From Treponema sp. UBA4328 (GTDB lineage: Bacteria > Spirochaetota > Spirochaetia > Treponematales > Treponemataceae), in the NCBI GenBank assembly GCA_002394465.1, contig DGTU01000155.1:1-5782 (forward strand): DNA of 5,782 nucleotides, in the 5' to 3' direction. Below the pieces are notes generated by a model, which did no database searches, was not told the DNA's origin, and was given only the letters and a program-made list of their open reading frames with translations. Both the position numbers and the translations under genes were made by a program. The stretch's first letter is position 1. The number at the start of each line of letters is the position of its first letter. This document shows positions 1 to 5,782 of this stretch, piece after piece.

Positions 1-890
1 AAGGCAAAAAATCATTCAAAATTGAAGCAAGAAGAAGCGACAAGAGTTTCCCGCTTGATTCATACGGTATCTGCCGTGAAGCCGCTGCTGATGCATTTGA
101 AAAACAGATTCTCGACGTTGACGTACACAATCCGGATGTAACCATTCATATTGAAGTACGTGAAAAATGCTTTGTATACACGGATTCAAAGAAAACCCAC
201 CGGGGACTTCCTGTCGGTTCAAGCGGAAAGGGACTTCTGCTTTTAAGCGGCGGCCTCGACAGTCCTGTTGCAGGCTACAGGATGATGCGGCGCGGAATGA
301 AAGTTGACTGCATTTATTTTCATTCATACCCGTACACTTCACAGGAAGCACAGCAGAAGGTTGAAGACCTCGCACGAATTATTTCAAAATATGGAATCTG
401 CACTCACCTTAACATCGTTCCTTTTACGGAAGTTCAGATGCAGATACGTAAATCAAGTCCGGAAGAATATGCTACCCTTATGCTCAGAATGTGCATGATG
501 GAATGTGCAAACATGCTTTCAGAAAGGCTCCACATGGATGCCATAATCACGGGAGAAAGCCTCGGACAGGTTGCAAGCCAGACAAACGAAAACATGGCTG
601 TAACACAGAGCATGGCACGTTATCCGCTTTACAGGCCGCTCATTGGTCTCGACAAGGAAGAAATAATGAACACTGCCCGCAATATCGGGACATACGACAT
701 TTCAATTCTTCCCTATGAAGACTGCTGCGTAATCTTCTCGCCGAAGCACCCGGTACTCCGCGCAGACGTAAAGGAAGCACACGAAATCTATGACAAAATG
801 AGCATACACGAACTCATTCAGAAAGCATATGATGAACGCGTACTCAAGACCTTTGACTGCGGAAAGCTGGTAGAAAAAGATTCAAACTAA
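1..890 (+). CDS. thiI: tRNA 4-thiouridine synthetase ThiI, 5'-truncated by window edge
   Basis: The frame is open from the window edge (first whole codon at 3) to TAA at 888-890, giving about 295 residues; the start lies outside the window. ThiI adenylates U8 of tRNA and transfers sulfur to make 4-thiouridine; in some bacteria it also supplies sulfur to the thiamine thiazole pathway. The first ~65 residues match the end of the THUMP RNA-binding domain (KSFPLDSYGI, then VHNPDVTIHIEVREK). Next come LPVGSSGKGLLLLSGGLDSP and VAGYRMM, the PP-loop ATP-binding motif (SGGLDSP at 246-266). GESLGQVASQT follows, typical of the AANH-type ThiI core. The motif DCCVIFSPKHP (from 720) carries the cysteine region equivalent to the catalytic Cys344 of E. 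coli ThiI. The protein ends about 50 residues later, so the C-terminal rhodanese domain of the E. coli enzyme is absent, as in B. subtilis ThiI; a cysteine desulfurase must supply sulfur by another route. Its stop overlaps that of the convergent barrel gene. Identification is very secure. Confidence 0.96.
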   Translation, partial: GKKSFKIEARRSDKSFPLDSYGICREAAADAFEKQILDVDVHNPDVTIHIEVREKCFVYTDSKKTHRGLPVGSSGKGLLLLSGGLDSPVAGYRMMRRGMKVDCIYFHSYPYTSQEAQQKVEDLARIISKYGICTHLNIVPFTEVQMQIRKSSPEEYATLMLRMCMMECANMLSERLHMDAIITGESLGQVASQTNENMAVTQSMARYPLYRPLIGLDKEEIMNTARNIGTYDISILPYEDCCVIFSPKHPVLRADVKEAHEIYDKMSIHELIQKAYDERVLKTFDCGKLVEKDSN

Positions 891-2707
891 TAGCAGTATT
901 TGACGGAAAAGCTGACGTACTGGTTTACGCAGTCAGTAAGGGAATCAATCCATTCCTGTTTCTGCTTCGAAGCGACAGCCTTTACGACAGCTTTTTCAGA
1001 ATCTGCAGTATATTCAGTTCCGTTGTAGGTGAGTTTATACTCACCTGATTCATTAGCGACCTGACCGCATCCGGTATAAATGTTTTTATCCACCCCGCGG
1101 TTATGAACATATTCAAACGTATATCCGAAATTCAGTGAAAGCGTTCCAGCCTTAGTCTTTGGCAGTTCATATGAAAGACCGAATCCTGCCTGACATACAT
1201 ACATCTTGTGCTCAGAGGTCATGAACCCAAGACAGTCCCATGCCTGGCTTACGTGTTCTCCTTCAGCCTTTGACGGGGCAGAAAACATCTGATGCTGATA
1301 TACGGAACCGTTTGTCATGTACTGCCCGTTATCAGAAGTTACATATTTGTATACATCTTCATAATCCATTGCTTCACTTGAATTGGCATGACGTACAAAA
1401 GAAGTCATAACGTCAACCGTAAAGCGTTTTGCAGGATAAAAACGTGCATTAAAAGATACACGGTCAGAATTAGGATCCAGAGCCGAACCGATATGAACAC
1501 CGGCATTTGTATAATTCTGGTAATTCAGTGAATCTCCTGAGACCGCAGCAGTTTTAGTTCCGTCATACTCCCAGTGAGAATAAACATACGGAAGGATGCA
1601 GGTATAATGCACTGACATGCGGTTACAGAAGGAATTTGATGGAGCAAAAATAAATCCTGTCTGAACCGCAAAACGAAGCTTGCAGTCAAAGTTTAACTTA
1701 ACCACCTCGTCTACTTCTATATCATCTACAAATATATCCGTTGCCCACAGGAGTCCCCTCACCGGCTTAAACTCAAAAAGAAGCCCCATCTGAAGGTTTG
1801 CGTTTGCACCCGTAATGTTCTGGACAGCCATATATGGTGCCGGGAAAAGATATGCAATTGAACTCTGCGGTCCAAAGAGAATGTTTTCATAATAAGACAG
1901 GCTGAAATACCTCGTAAAATTGTATTTCAGTGCATGAAATGCCAGGAATTTATCTCCGCCTATTTCAGTTTTACCGTTATCATAATTTTTAGTTGAACCG
2001 ATTGATTCATAAACGGAAGCATATGACCATCTGTCGCGTACAACATTGAATGCAAGGTTTGCGGAATGGAATGAAGTATCATTGAGGGCAAGACCGTCAT
2101 CTATAAACGGACCGAATCCAGTACGGCTTACACCTGCCTGCGCGTAAAGCGAAGATGTACCGACTGCTGCGAGCATATTCCAGTCAAGGTATAGTTCAAC
2201 AGGACCTATGGTCGAAGCGTCCCACAGTGAATCATACATTTTGTTTTCAGCATAAGAACAGTAATCACTGAAAGGTTTTGTCTCACCGTAAAAACCAAGG
2301 TCATATCCGAGTGAAACCAGCTCAGAAAAACTGTGTTCACCACCGATTCCTGCATTTACGGTAACATTTTTTACTGTCGAAGTATCATTGTTTTCTGTAT
2401 TCTGAGTGACCTTAAGGTTACCGCCGGTCTTAAGATAAACTGAATATGATTTTTTAAATATTTTTTCCCAGTATTCAAGTGCAAGTTCTGCATCAGGGTG
2501 ACTTGATGAATTAATTACGTTCTCAAGGATGTCATTGAGAACTGAAAGGGGATACGGTCTTAAAGGAGGAAGATTTTTGACAAGTCCCTTAAGTTCCCAT
2601 GCCTGACATGCCTTATAAAAATCATCATCAGGGCTTACGCTAACCTGAGCGGAAACTGCATTGATAAAAAAAAGTGCTGAAAATAAAACGATAAAAATCT
2701 TTTTCAT
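887..2707 (-). CDS. Exported Wzi-like outer-membrane beta-barrel protein
   Basis: A 606-residue exported protein, probably an outer-membrane beta-barrel. The start at 2707 is preferred over an in-frame ATG at 2731: it gives a classic signal peptide (MKKIFIVLFSALFFINAVSA, likely cut after Ala20) and has AGGAA six bases upstream, whereas the upstream ATG adds eight hydrophilic residues and would swallow that site. Residues ~25-95 are helical and resemble the N-terminal helical region of Wzi-like proteins (SPDDDFYKACQAWELKGLV, then LPPLRPYPLS). The rest is rich in alternating polar/aromatic strands with Gly/Asn turns. Family-like landmarks are FHALKYNFTRYFSLSYYENI (257-276), a LFPAPYM motif (287-293), and LPYVYSHWE (372-380) followed by GVHIGSALDPNSDRVSFNAR (403-422). 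The C-terminus (QYVSFSVKYCY) alternates hydrophobic residues and ends in Tyr, like a BAM-recognised beta-signal. It is the last gene of the minus-strand cluster, 29 bases after the interrupted barrel gene. Wzi anchors capsule polysaccharide in E. coli; the ligand here is unknown. Family assignment is from motif pattern, not alignment. Confidence 0.8.
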   Translation of the reverse strand: MKKIFIVLFSALFFINAVSAQVSVSPDDDFYKACQAWELKGLVKNLPPLRPYPLSVLNDILENVINSSSHPDAELALEYWEKIFKKSYSVYLKTGGNLKVTQNTENNDTSTVKNVTVNAGIGGEHSFSELVSLGYDLGFYGETKPFSDYCSYAENKMYDSLWDASTIGPVELYLDWNMLAAVGTSSLYAQAGVSRTGFGPFIDDGLALNDTSFHSANLAFNVVRDRWSYASVYESIGSTKNYDNGKTEIGGDKFLAFHALKYNFTRYFSLSYYENILFGPQSSIAYLFPAPYMAVQNITGANANLQMGLLFEFKPVRGLLWATDIFVDDIEVDEVVKLNFDCKLRFAVQTGFIFAPSNSFCNRMSVHYTCILPYVYSHWEYDGTKTAAVSGDSLNYQNYTNAGVHIGSALDPNSDRVSFNARFYPAKRFTVDVMTSFVRHANSSEAMDYEDVYKYVTSDNGQYMTNGSVYQHQMFSAPSKAEGEHVSQAWDCLGFMTSEHKMYVCQAGFGLSYELPKTKAGTLSLNFGYTFEYVHNRGVDKNIYTGCGQVANESGEYKLTYNGTEYTADSEKAVVKAVASKQKQEWIDSLTDCVNQYVSFSVKYCY

Positions 2708-2713
2708 ATATTG

Positions 2714-2718
2714 TTCCT
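2714..2718 (-). promoter_or_regulatory. Ribosome binding site deciding the start of the 887-2707 gene
   Basis: The minus strand reads CAGGAACAATATATG, placing AGGAA six bases before the ATG at 2707. This supports the start at the signal peptide rather than the ATG at 2731, which lies only five bases after the previous gene's stop and has no comparable site. Confidence 0.6.
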
Positions 2719-2736
2719 GAAACGTCCGCATTAAAA

Positions 2737-3096
2737 TTATTTTACAAGCCTTGAAAGATTAATTTCACAGGCAAGGGCAAATTCAAAGCCGTTCTGAGAG
2801 TTTCCGTGAACATTATTACGGTTAATAATGATTACGTATGACGGCTGAATAATAAGATTTACGAAATTCCTGTAATTACAGGTCGCACGAAGGGAAATTC
2901 TGTTTACGTGCTCGATTATTCCGTGAGGTCCCTTGAAAGCCTGCATTATTTTGGCTGTATTATAGCCCCACACATCAGAATCAGGATACGCCCAGAAATC
3001 AGGATCTTCCGTCATGTCAACTCCACCCCAGTCAAGTTCCTTTGTAAAAAGACGGTTCCCTGAATACTCTCCGCGTGCCATGTAAAGGTATACAAG
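2737..3096 (-). pseudogene. C-terminal part of Wzi-like barrel gene, cut off by an in-frame TAG
   Basis: These 119 codons continue, in exactly the same frame, the barrel gene that stops at 3097-3099. The first residues after the TAG (LVYLYMARGEYSGN) complete the beta-strand that begins GKFSL before it. The segment then carries further strand-like stretches (ISLRATCNYRNFVNLIIQPS, FEFALACEINL) and ends in TAA at 2737-2739. It has no signal peptide. An ATG lies at 3079-3081, but the bases before it (TTTAGCTTGTATACCTTTAC) contain no Shine-Dalgarno sequence, so independent translation is unlikely, and a lone fragment of this kind would not be exported. No further stop or frameshift is visible, so the interruption looks recent, or the stop is read through at some level. 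With the upstream part the full protein would be 560 residues, close to the 606 of the neighbouring paralogue. Unlike that neighbour, it ends in Lys rather than an aromatic residue. Confidence 0.75.
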
Positions 3097-3099
3097 CTA
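3097..3099 (-). other. In-frame amber (TAG) codon interrupting a barrel gene
   Basis: The minus strand reads TTT TCT CTT TAG CTT GTA TAC. The codons on both sides lie in one frame (4419 to 2737 spans exactly 561 codons). Aligned by eye with the neighbouring barrel, FSL-stop-LVYLY corresponds to FTVDVMTSF, so the stop sits where the paralogue has Asp, a polar strand position. One base change from CAG (Gln), AAG (Lys) or GAG (Glu) would create it. Confidence 0.85.
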
Positions 3100-4419
3100 A
3101 AGAGAAAACTTTCCCGGAACCTCATAGCCGACGGTAAACTCACCAGAAGTTGTATCAGGTCCGAAAGGAGAACCTATCCATTCATAAAAGACAGCCTTAT
3201 CGCCTATGTTTTCATCATATGTGCGCACGAGGGTCCAGTTCGGACTTTCCTTAACGTAAAGATAAGGATCTGCCCATGAACCTTCTGCTGAAATCTTAAG
3301 CCTTCCCTTTGAAAGCGGAATATAAAACTGCGTTCCGAGCTGATATCCTATTCCGTTCGGAGTTGTATTATCAGGCCAGTTGTCCATTTCATATGAAGTC
3401 TGATACTGAGTCTGGGCATAGTTTCCGTAGAACTTCAGGTTTTTAACCGGCACGAACTGAAATTTCAAGCCGAGATAGGCACATGTATGACTCTCTGGGT
3501 CCGACTTATCTGGTTCATACTCGCGCCACGGTGCCATTCCGTGAAAAATTGTCCACGGGTTAAGGAACCTCAGTTCAAGCGGTGCATTTACGAACATTCC
3601 TTCGAGTGCTGTAAACGTAAATTTCTTAAAAAGCCTTGCTTCAATCTGGTGTGTATACATGTAGCGGTCAACGTTAAACTGAGAAACATGTCCCGTGTAC
3701 TTAAAATCCGGGGCATAGGCTTCAATCTGCGCATAACTTACGCCGGTAAGATATTCTGACCATATCATTGAACCCGTAAGGCTCCGGCCTATATTACGGC
3801 TTCCCTTTCCGAGATGAAAGCCGACACCTGTTTTTTCCGTCAGCATTACGCCGGTTGAAAAATATCCGGTATCAGGGAAATTAATGTCCATGTCGTCAGC
3901 TGAAAAAGGAACGTTTATGTAATTGTCATTATGGAGTGACACGCCTTTATTCTGTCCAAGGCATACGTCCATGTTCATCGAAAACCAGTCTCCGCCTGAA
4001 ATCGTTACCGGAACATCGATAAAAGGTTTACGTTCATAACGGTCAAATACCCAGTCAATTTCATCATTATCCTTGTAAAAGGCAGAAATATTTACTGAAG
4101 GTTCAAATCCGACGGAAAGAATGTCAGAATCAAATGAAATGCTGTTTTCACTGAAATACTGAGTTATTCTGTCATATTTTGCCCTTGAAAAAGTGCTCAG
4201 GGAAGAATAATCAATTTCAGACATGTACAGTGAAAGTTCCTGAATTGAAAGCGGTGCGCTGTCCGCAAAGTTTACGATGCCGGCTTCAACGCAGATTTCT
4301 TCAAGTTCATCGTATACCCAGTGTCCTGCAGGGATAAGCTCCTGACGGCTTCTTTTTGCCGCAAACGACTGAAACAGAAACATACAAACAAATGCGCCGG
4401 TAAATATTTTTCTAAGCAT
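3097..4419 (-). CDS. Wzi-like outer-membrane barrel protein, N-terminal 440 residues (prematurely stopped)
   Basis: The product as encoded has 440 residues. The start at 4419 is supported by AGGAGAGG eight bases upstream and by a signal peptide beginning MLRKIFTGAFVCMFLFQSFA (cut around residues 20-21). Residues 29-70 (IPAGHWVYDELEEICVEAGI, then PLSIQELSLYM) match the small helical region typical of the start of Wzi-like proteins. The barrel part has recognisable family landmarks: THQIEARLFKKFTFTALEGM (256-275), LELRFLNPWTIFHG (281-294), YLGLKFQFVPVKNLKFYGNY (315-334), WADPYLY (382-388) and WIGSPFGPD (414-422). Wzi-family barrels bind surface polysaccharide in E. coli; the substrate here is unknown. 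The gene follows the glycosyltransferase by 25 bases and is probably co-transcribed with it. The frame ends at a TAG inside a beta-strand, leaving the barrel short of its last strands and without a C-terminal beta-signal, so this product would probably not assemble. The open continuation at 2737-3096 shows what is missing. Confidence 0.8.
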   Translation of the reverse strand: MLRKIFTGAFVCMFLFQSFAAKRSRQELIPAGHWVYDELEEICVEAGIVNFADSAPLSIQELSLYMSEIDYSSLSTFSRAKYDRITQYFSENSISFDSDILSVGFEPSVNISAFYKDNDEIDWVFDRYERKPFIDVPVTISGGDWFSMNMDVCLGQNKGVSLHNDNYINVPFSADDMDINFPDTGYFSTGVMLTEKTGVGFHLGKGSRNIGRSLTGSMIWSEYLTGVSYAQIEAYAPDFKYTGHVSQFNVDRYMYTHQIEARLFKKFTFTALEGMFVNAPLELRFLNPWTIFHGMAPWREYEPDKSDPESHTCAYLGLKFQFVPVKNLKFYGNYAQTQYQTSYEMDNWPDNTTPNGIGYQLGTQFYIPLSKGRLKISAEGSWADPYLYVKESPNWTLVRTYDENIGDKAVFYEWIGSPFGPDTTSGEFTVGYEVPGKFSL

Positions 4420-4427
4420 GAACGGAA

Positions 4428-4443
4428 CCTCTCCTTTTTTTTT
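4428..4443 (-). promoter_or_regulatory. A-tract plus strong Shine-Dalgarno before the interrupted barrel gene
   Basis: On the minus strand nine consecutive A residues (4435-4443) run directly into GGAGAGG, eight bases before the ATG at 4419. This is the strongest ribosome binding site in the window, and a leading A-tract is the kind of unstructured sequence that can aid ribosome loading. It lies in the 25-base gap after the glycosyltransferase stop. Confidence 0.6.
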
Positions 4444-4444
4444 G

Positions 4445-5671
4445 TTATTCTTTTACGCATCCGTCAACGGCTGCCTGAAGGATTTCATCAGTAATTTTTC
4501 CCGGGAAGTATTTAAGTACCTGCTCATAAAAAGCAACATTCTTTTTTCCGTGAGCTTCAAGTGAAAATCTGCCTGCAATTTCAAGGGCCTTCTTTTTCAT
4601 CTGTTCACGGAGGCTGTCATCATCAAGAACCTTTATTATATAGTCATCCATCTGTTCATCGGTTTCGGCAAAGTATCCGTTTTCACCCGGAAAGACAGTA
4701 TCAGAAAAACTTGTATCATAACGGCAGACAACCGGAATCCCAAGGTTAAGTGCTTCAAGAATCGTCATTGAATGCATTTCAGAAAGTGAAGCCGTTACAA
4801 ATACATCTCCGAGAGCATAATATGCATAGAGTTTTGTCCAGTCTATAAATCCCGTAAACAGGATTTTATCTTCATAAGGAGTTTTTTCTACGAATGAACG
4901 CAGCTTTGCAAGATGGACACCGGCTCCTACCATGAGGACCTTTGTATTCTCCCGTTTATCTACTACCCTTTTCAATACGGCAAGAAGTTCATCCATGCGC
5001 TTTTCTTCTACGATTCGTCCGACATAAAGGATTACCCTGTCGTTTTCAGAAATTCCAAGCTGCTTTCTCAGTGCAGTTTTTTCTTCTTCCGTACAGTTGT
5101 GTGCGATGAATTTTTTTGAATCAATTGCATTCGGGATAATTGCAGACGGAATTGAAGGAAGCATGAAAGGTTCCTTGTAATAATTCTTTGCCTTGGCAGA
5201 AACATTTACAAAGGCATAAAATTTTTTGTAAAGCTGTTTTACTGCAAAACGGATTACGCTTTTTGGAAGCCAGAACGCAAACTTAAGGTAATACTTGTAA
5301 TAAAGTTCCCAAAGGGTATGTGTTGAAGCAATTACCGGAATATTGAGTTTTTTGCCGGCCTTTACTGCAGCCTTGCCGATTGCAAATTCAGTATGCGCGT
5401 GAATCAGTTCAATTTTATGTTCCTTAAGGAACGGAATTATATCTTTCTGTCTCGGCAGACCGAAATACTGTCCCTTATCCTGCGGAAGAACAAAGCACTT
5501 GCAGCGAAACACGTTAGGATCTCCGTCTTCACATTCCTTCCGTCCCCTGCCGACGGTTACGACAACGACATGATGTCCCATATCTTCAAGGATTTTTTTA
5601 AGCTGAACGACAACGGTAACGACGCCGCTTTTTGTAGGTATATAACTGTCTGAAAATAAAGCGATATTCAT
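4445..5671 (-). CDS. GT4-family glycosyltransferase, diacylglycerol glucosyltransferase-like
   Basis: A complete 408-residue GT-B fold, retaining GT4 enzyme that should transfer a sugar from a nucleotide donor. The N-terminal acceptor domain opens with IALFSDSYIPTKSGVVT (3-19) and GHHVVVVT (32-39), the usual start of this family, followed by HAHTEFAIG (91-99). The C-terminal donor domain has IIPNAID (178-184), VILYVGRIVEEKRMDELL (213-230), GDVFVTASLSEMHSMTILEA (288-307) with the E-x7-E pair at Glu298 and Glu306, and GIPVV (311-315). Residues ~121-155 (starting WELYYKYYLKFAFWLPKS) are unusually aromatic and basic, as expected for a monotopic enzyme docking on acidic membrane. The overall pattern resembles 1,2-diacylglycerol 3-alpha-glucosyltransferases (MGS type), so a glycolipid product at the inner membrane is plausible; other GT4 acceptors cannot be excluded. 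It is first in the minus-strand cluster, ahead of two Wzi-like barrels. The ATG at 5671 is the only start that keeps the N-terminal beta-strand, yet no Shine-Dalgarno sequence lies at normal distance (AAAGAAG is 18 bases away). Confidence 0.88.
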   Translation of the reverse strand: MNIALFSDSYIPTKSGVVTVVVQLKKILEDMGHHVVVVTVGRGRKECEDGDPNVFRCKCFVLPQDKGQYFGLPRQKDIIPFLKEHKIELIHAHTEFAIGKAAVKAGKKLNIPVIASTHTLWELYYKYYLKFAFWLPKSVIRFAVKQLYKKFYAFVNVSAKAKNYYKEPFMLPSIPSAIIPNAIDSKKFIAHNCTEEEKTALRKQLGISENDRVILYVGRIVEEKRMDELLAVLKRVVDKRENTKVLMVGAGVHLAKLRSFVEKTPYEDKILFTGFIDWTKLYAYYALGDVFVTASLSEMHSMTILEALNLGIPVVCRYDTSFSDTVFPGENGYFAETDEQMDDYIIKVLDDDSLREQMKKKALEIAGRFSLEAHGKKNVAFYEQVLKYFPGKITDEILQAAVDGCVKE

Positions 5672-5680
5672 AATAGAAAT

Positions 5681-5707
5681 ACAATTTTACTTCTTTACCA
5701 AAATTGT
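5681..5707. repeat. Perfect 8-bp inverted repeat, candidate operator
   Basis: ACAATTTT (5681-5688) and AAAATTGT (5700-5707) are exact reverse complements separated by 11 bases. The two arm centres are 19 bases apart, close to two helical turns, which suits a dimeric DNA-binding protein. The repeat covers the candidate -10 element and touches the -35 element of the glycosyltransferase promoter. The stem is A/T-rich with only one G-C pair per arm, so it is a poor RNA terminator. AT-rich dyads do arise by chance. Confidence 0.4.
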
Positions 5708-5712
5708 TACAA
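5684..5712 (-). promoter_or_regulatory. Candidate sigma-70-type promoter for the minus-strand cluster
   Basis: On the minus strand TTGTAA (5707-5712; 4 of 6 matches to TTGACA) and TAAAAT (5684-5689; 5 of 6 to TATAAT) are exactly 17 bases apart. Only 12 bases separate the -10 element from the ATG at 5671, so transcription from here would give a leader of roughly 5-7 bases, consistent with the lack of a Shine-Dalgarno sequence. A promoter further upstream, outside the window, is equally possible. Confidence 0.35.
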
Positions 5713-5741
5713 CACTACTGCTATTTAATGACTGTTAAAAC

Positions 5742-5758
5742 ACATTATGAATTAATGT
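5742..5758. repeat. Short inverted repeat in AT-rich leader
   Basis: ACATTA (5742-5747) and TAATGT (5753-5758) form a perfect 6-bp dyad around a 5-base centre. TGTTAAA follows at its right edge and also occurs just to its left (5733). It lies about 30 bases upstream of the candidate promoter, so it could be a regulator site, but its AT composition makes a chance origin likely. The rest of the 111-base leader holds no gene I can support. Confidence 0.2.
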
Positions 5759-5782
5759 TAAACAAACTTGCTACCGGGCGTG

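Noticed and set aside
912..942. Weak hairpin TACTG/CAGTA near the convergent stops as a terminator
   Set aside because: The stem is only five pairs with an 11-base loop and has no T-run on either strand.
2731..2739. Tandem in-frame stops (TAA TTT TAA) at the end of the interrupted barrel gene, hinting at a lost terminal Phe
   Set aside because: Reading through the first TAA would give an end with Lys at the third-last position, which does not fit a beta-signal; tandem stops are common in AT-rich sequence.
3079..3081. ATG after the amber codon as the start of a separate small gene
   Set aside because: No Shine-Dalgarno sequence, no signal peptide, and the upstream codons LVYLY continue the preceding barrel strand in the same frame.
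3487..3759. Plus-strand 90-codon open frame inside the barrel gene
   Set aside because: It lies antisense to well-supported barrel sequence, has a Cys- and Arg-rich composition typical of a shadow frame, and shows no recognisable domain.
4435..4443. Run of nine A residues (minus strand) as a phase-variation tract
   Set aside because: It lies between genes and upstream of the Shine-Dalgarno sequence, so a change in length would alter neither a reading frame nor the spacing to the ATG.
5771..5782. Possible 3' end of an upstream minus-strand gene (reads His-Ala-Arg-stop)
   Set aside because: Only three codons are visible, too few to support a gene; the local GC rise is merely suggestive.

Overview
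The window looks like spirochaete chromosome, most likely a Treponema-type gut or oral species. That placement is an inference from moderate-to-low GC, protein style and gene content; no rRNA or other decisive marker is present. It holds the 3' part of thiI on the + strand, facing a compact minus-strand cluster of three genes. The cluster begins near 5671 and runs leftward to 887.

Region by region: (1) 1-890, +, the last ~295 codons of thiI, a tRNA 4-thiouridine synthetase of the short form without a rhodanese domain. (2) 887-2707, -, a 606-residue exported beta-barrel protein of Wzi-like type. Its stop codon overlaps the thiI stop codon. (3) 2737-4419, -, a second Wzi-like exported barrel gene. 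It is cut by a single in-frame TAG at 3097-3099 into a 440-codon N-terminal part and an open 119-codon C-terminal part in the same frame. (4) 4445-5671, -, a complete GT4-family glycosyltransferase resembling diacylglycerol glucosyltransferases. (5) 5672-5782, an AT-rich leader with a candidate promoter and two small inverted repeats.

The three minus-strand genes are separated by only 25 and 29 bases, and both downstream genes have their own Shine-Dalgarno sequence, so they probably form one operon. A membrane-associated sugar transferase followed by two outer-membrane barrels of the capsule/surface-glycan (Wzi-like) class suggests a module that makes and displays a surface glycolipid or glycan. 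That link is inferred from context and family resemblance only.

The most notable observation is the amber codon in the middle barrel gene. The reading frame stays open and family-like on both sides of it, and the codon falls in a conserved beta-strand just after the Gly-Ser-Pro-Phe-Gly-Pro motif. It could be a recent nonsense mutation, a strain variant, a readthrough site or a sequencing error. I saw no CRISPR array, mobile element, tRNA or rRNA.
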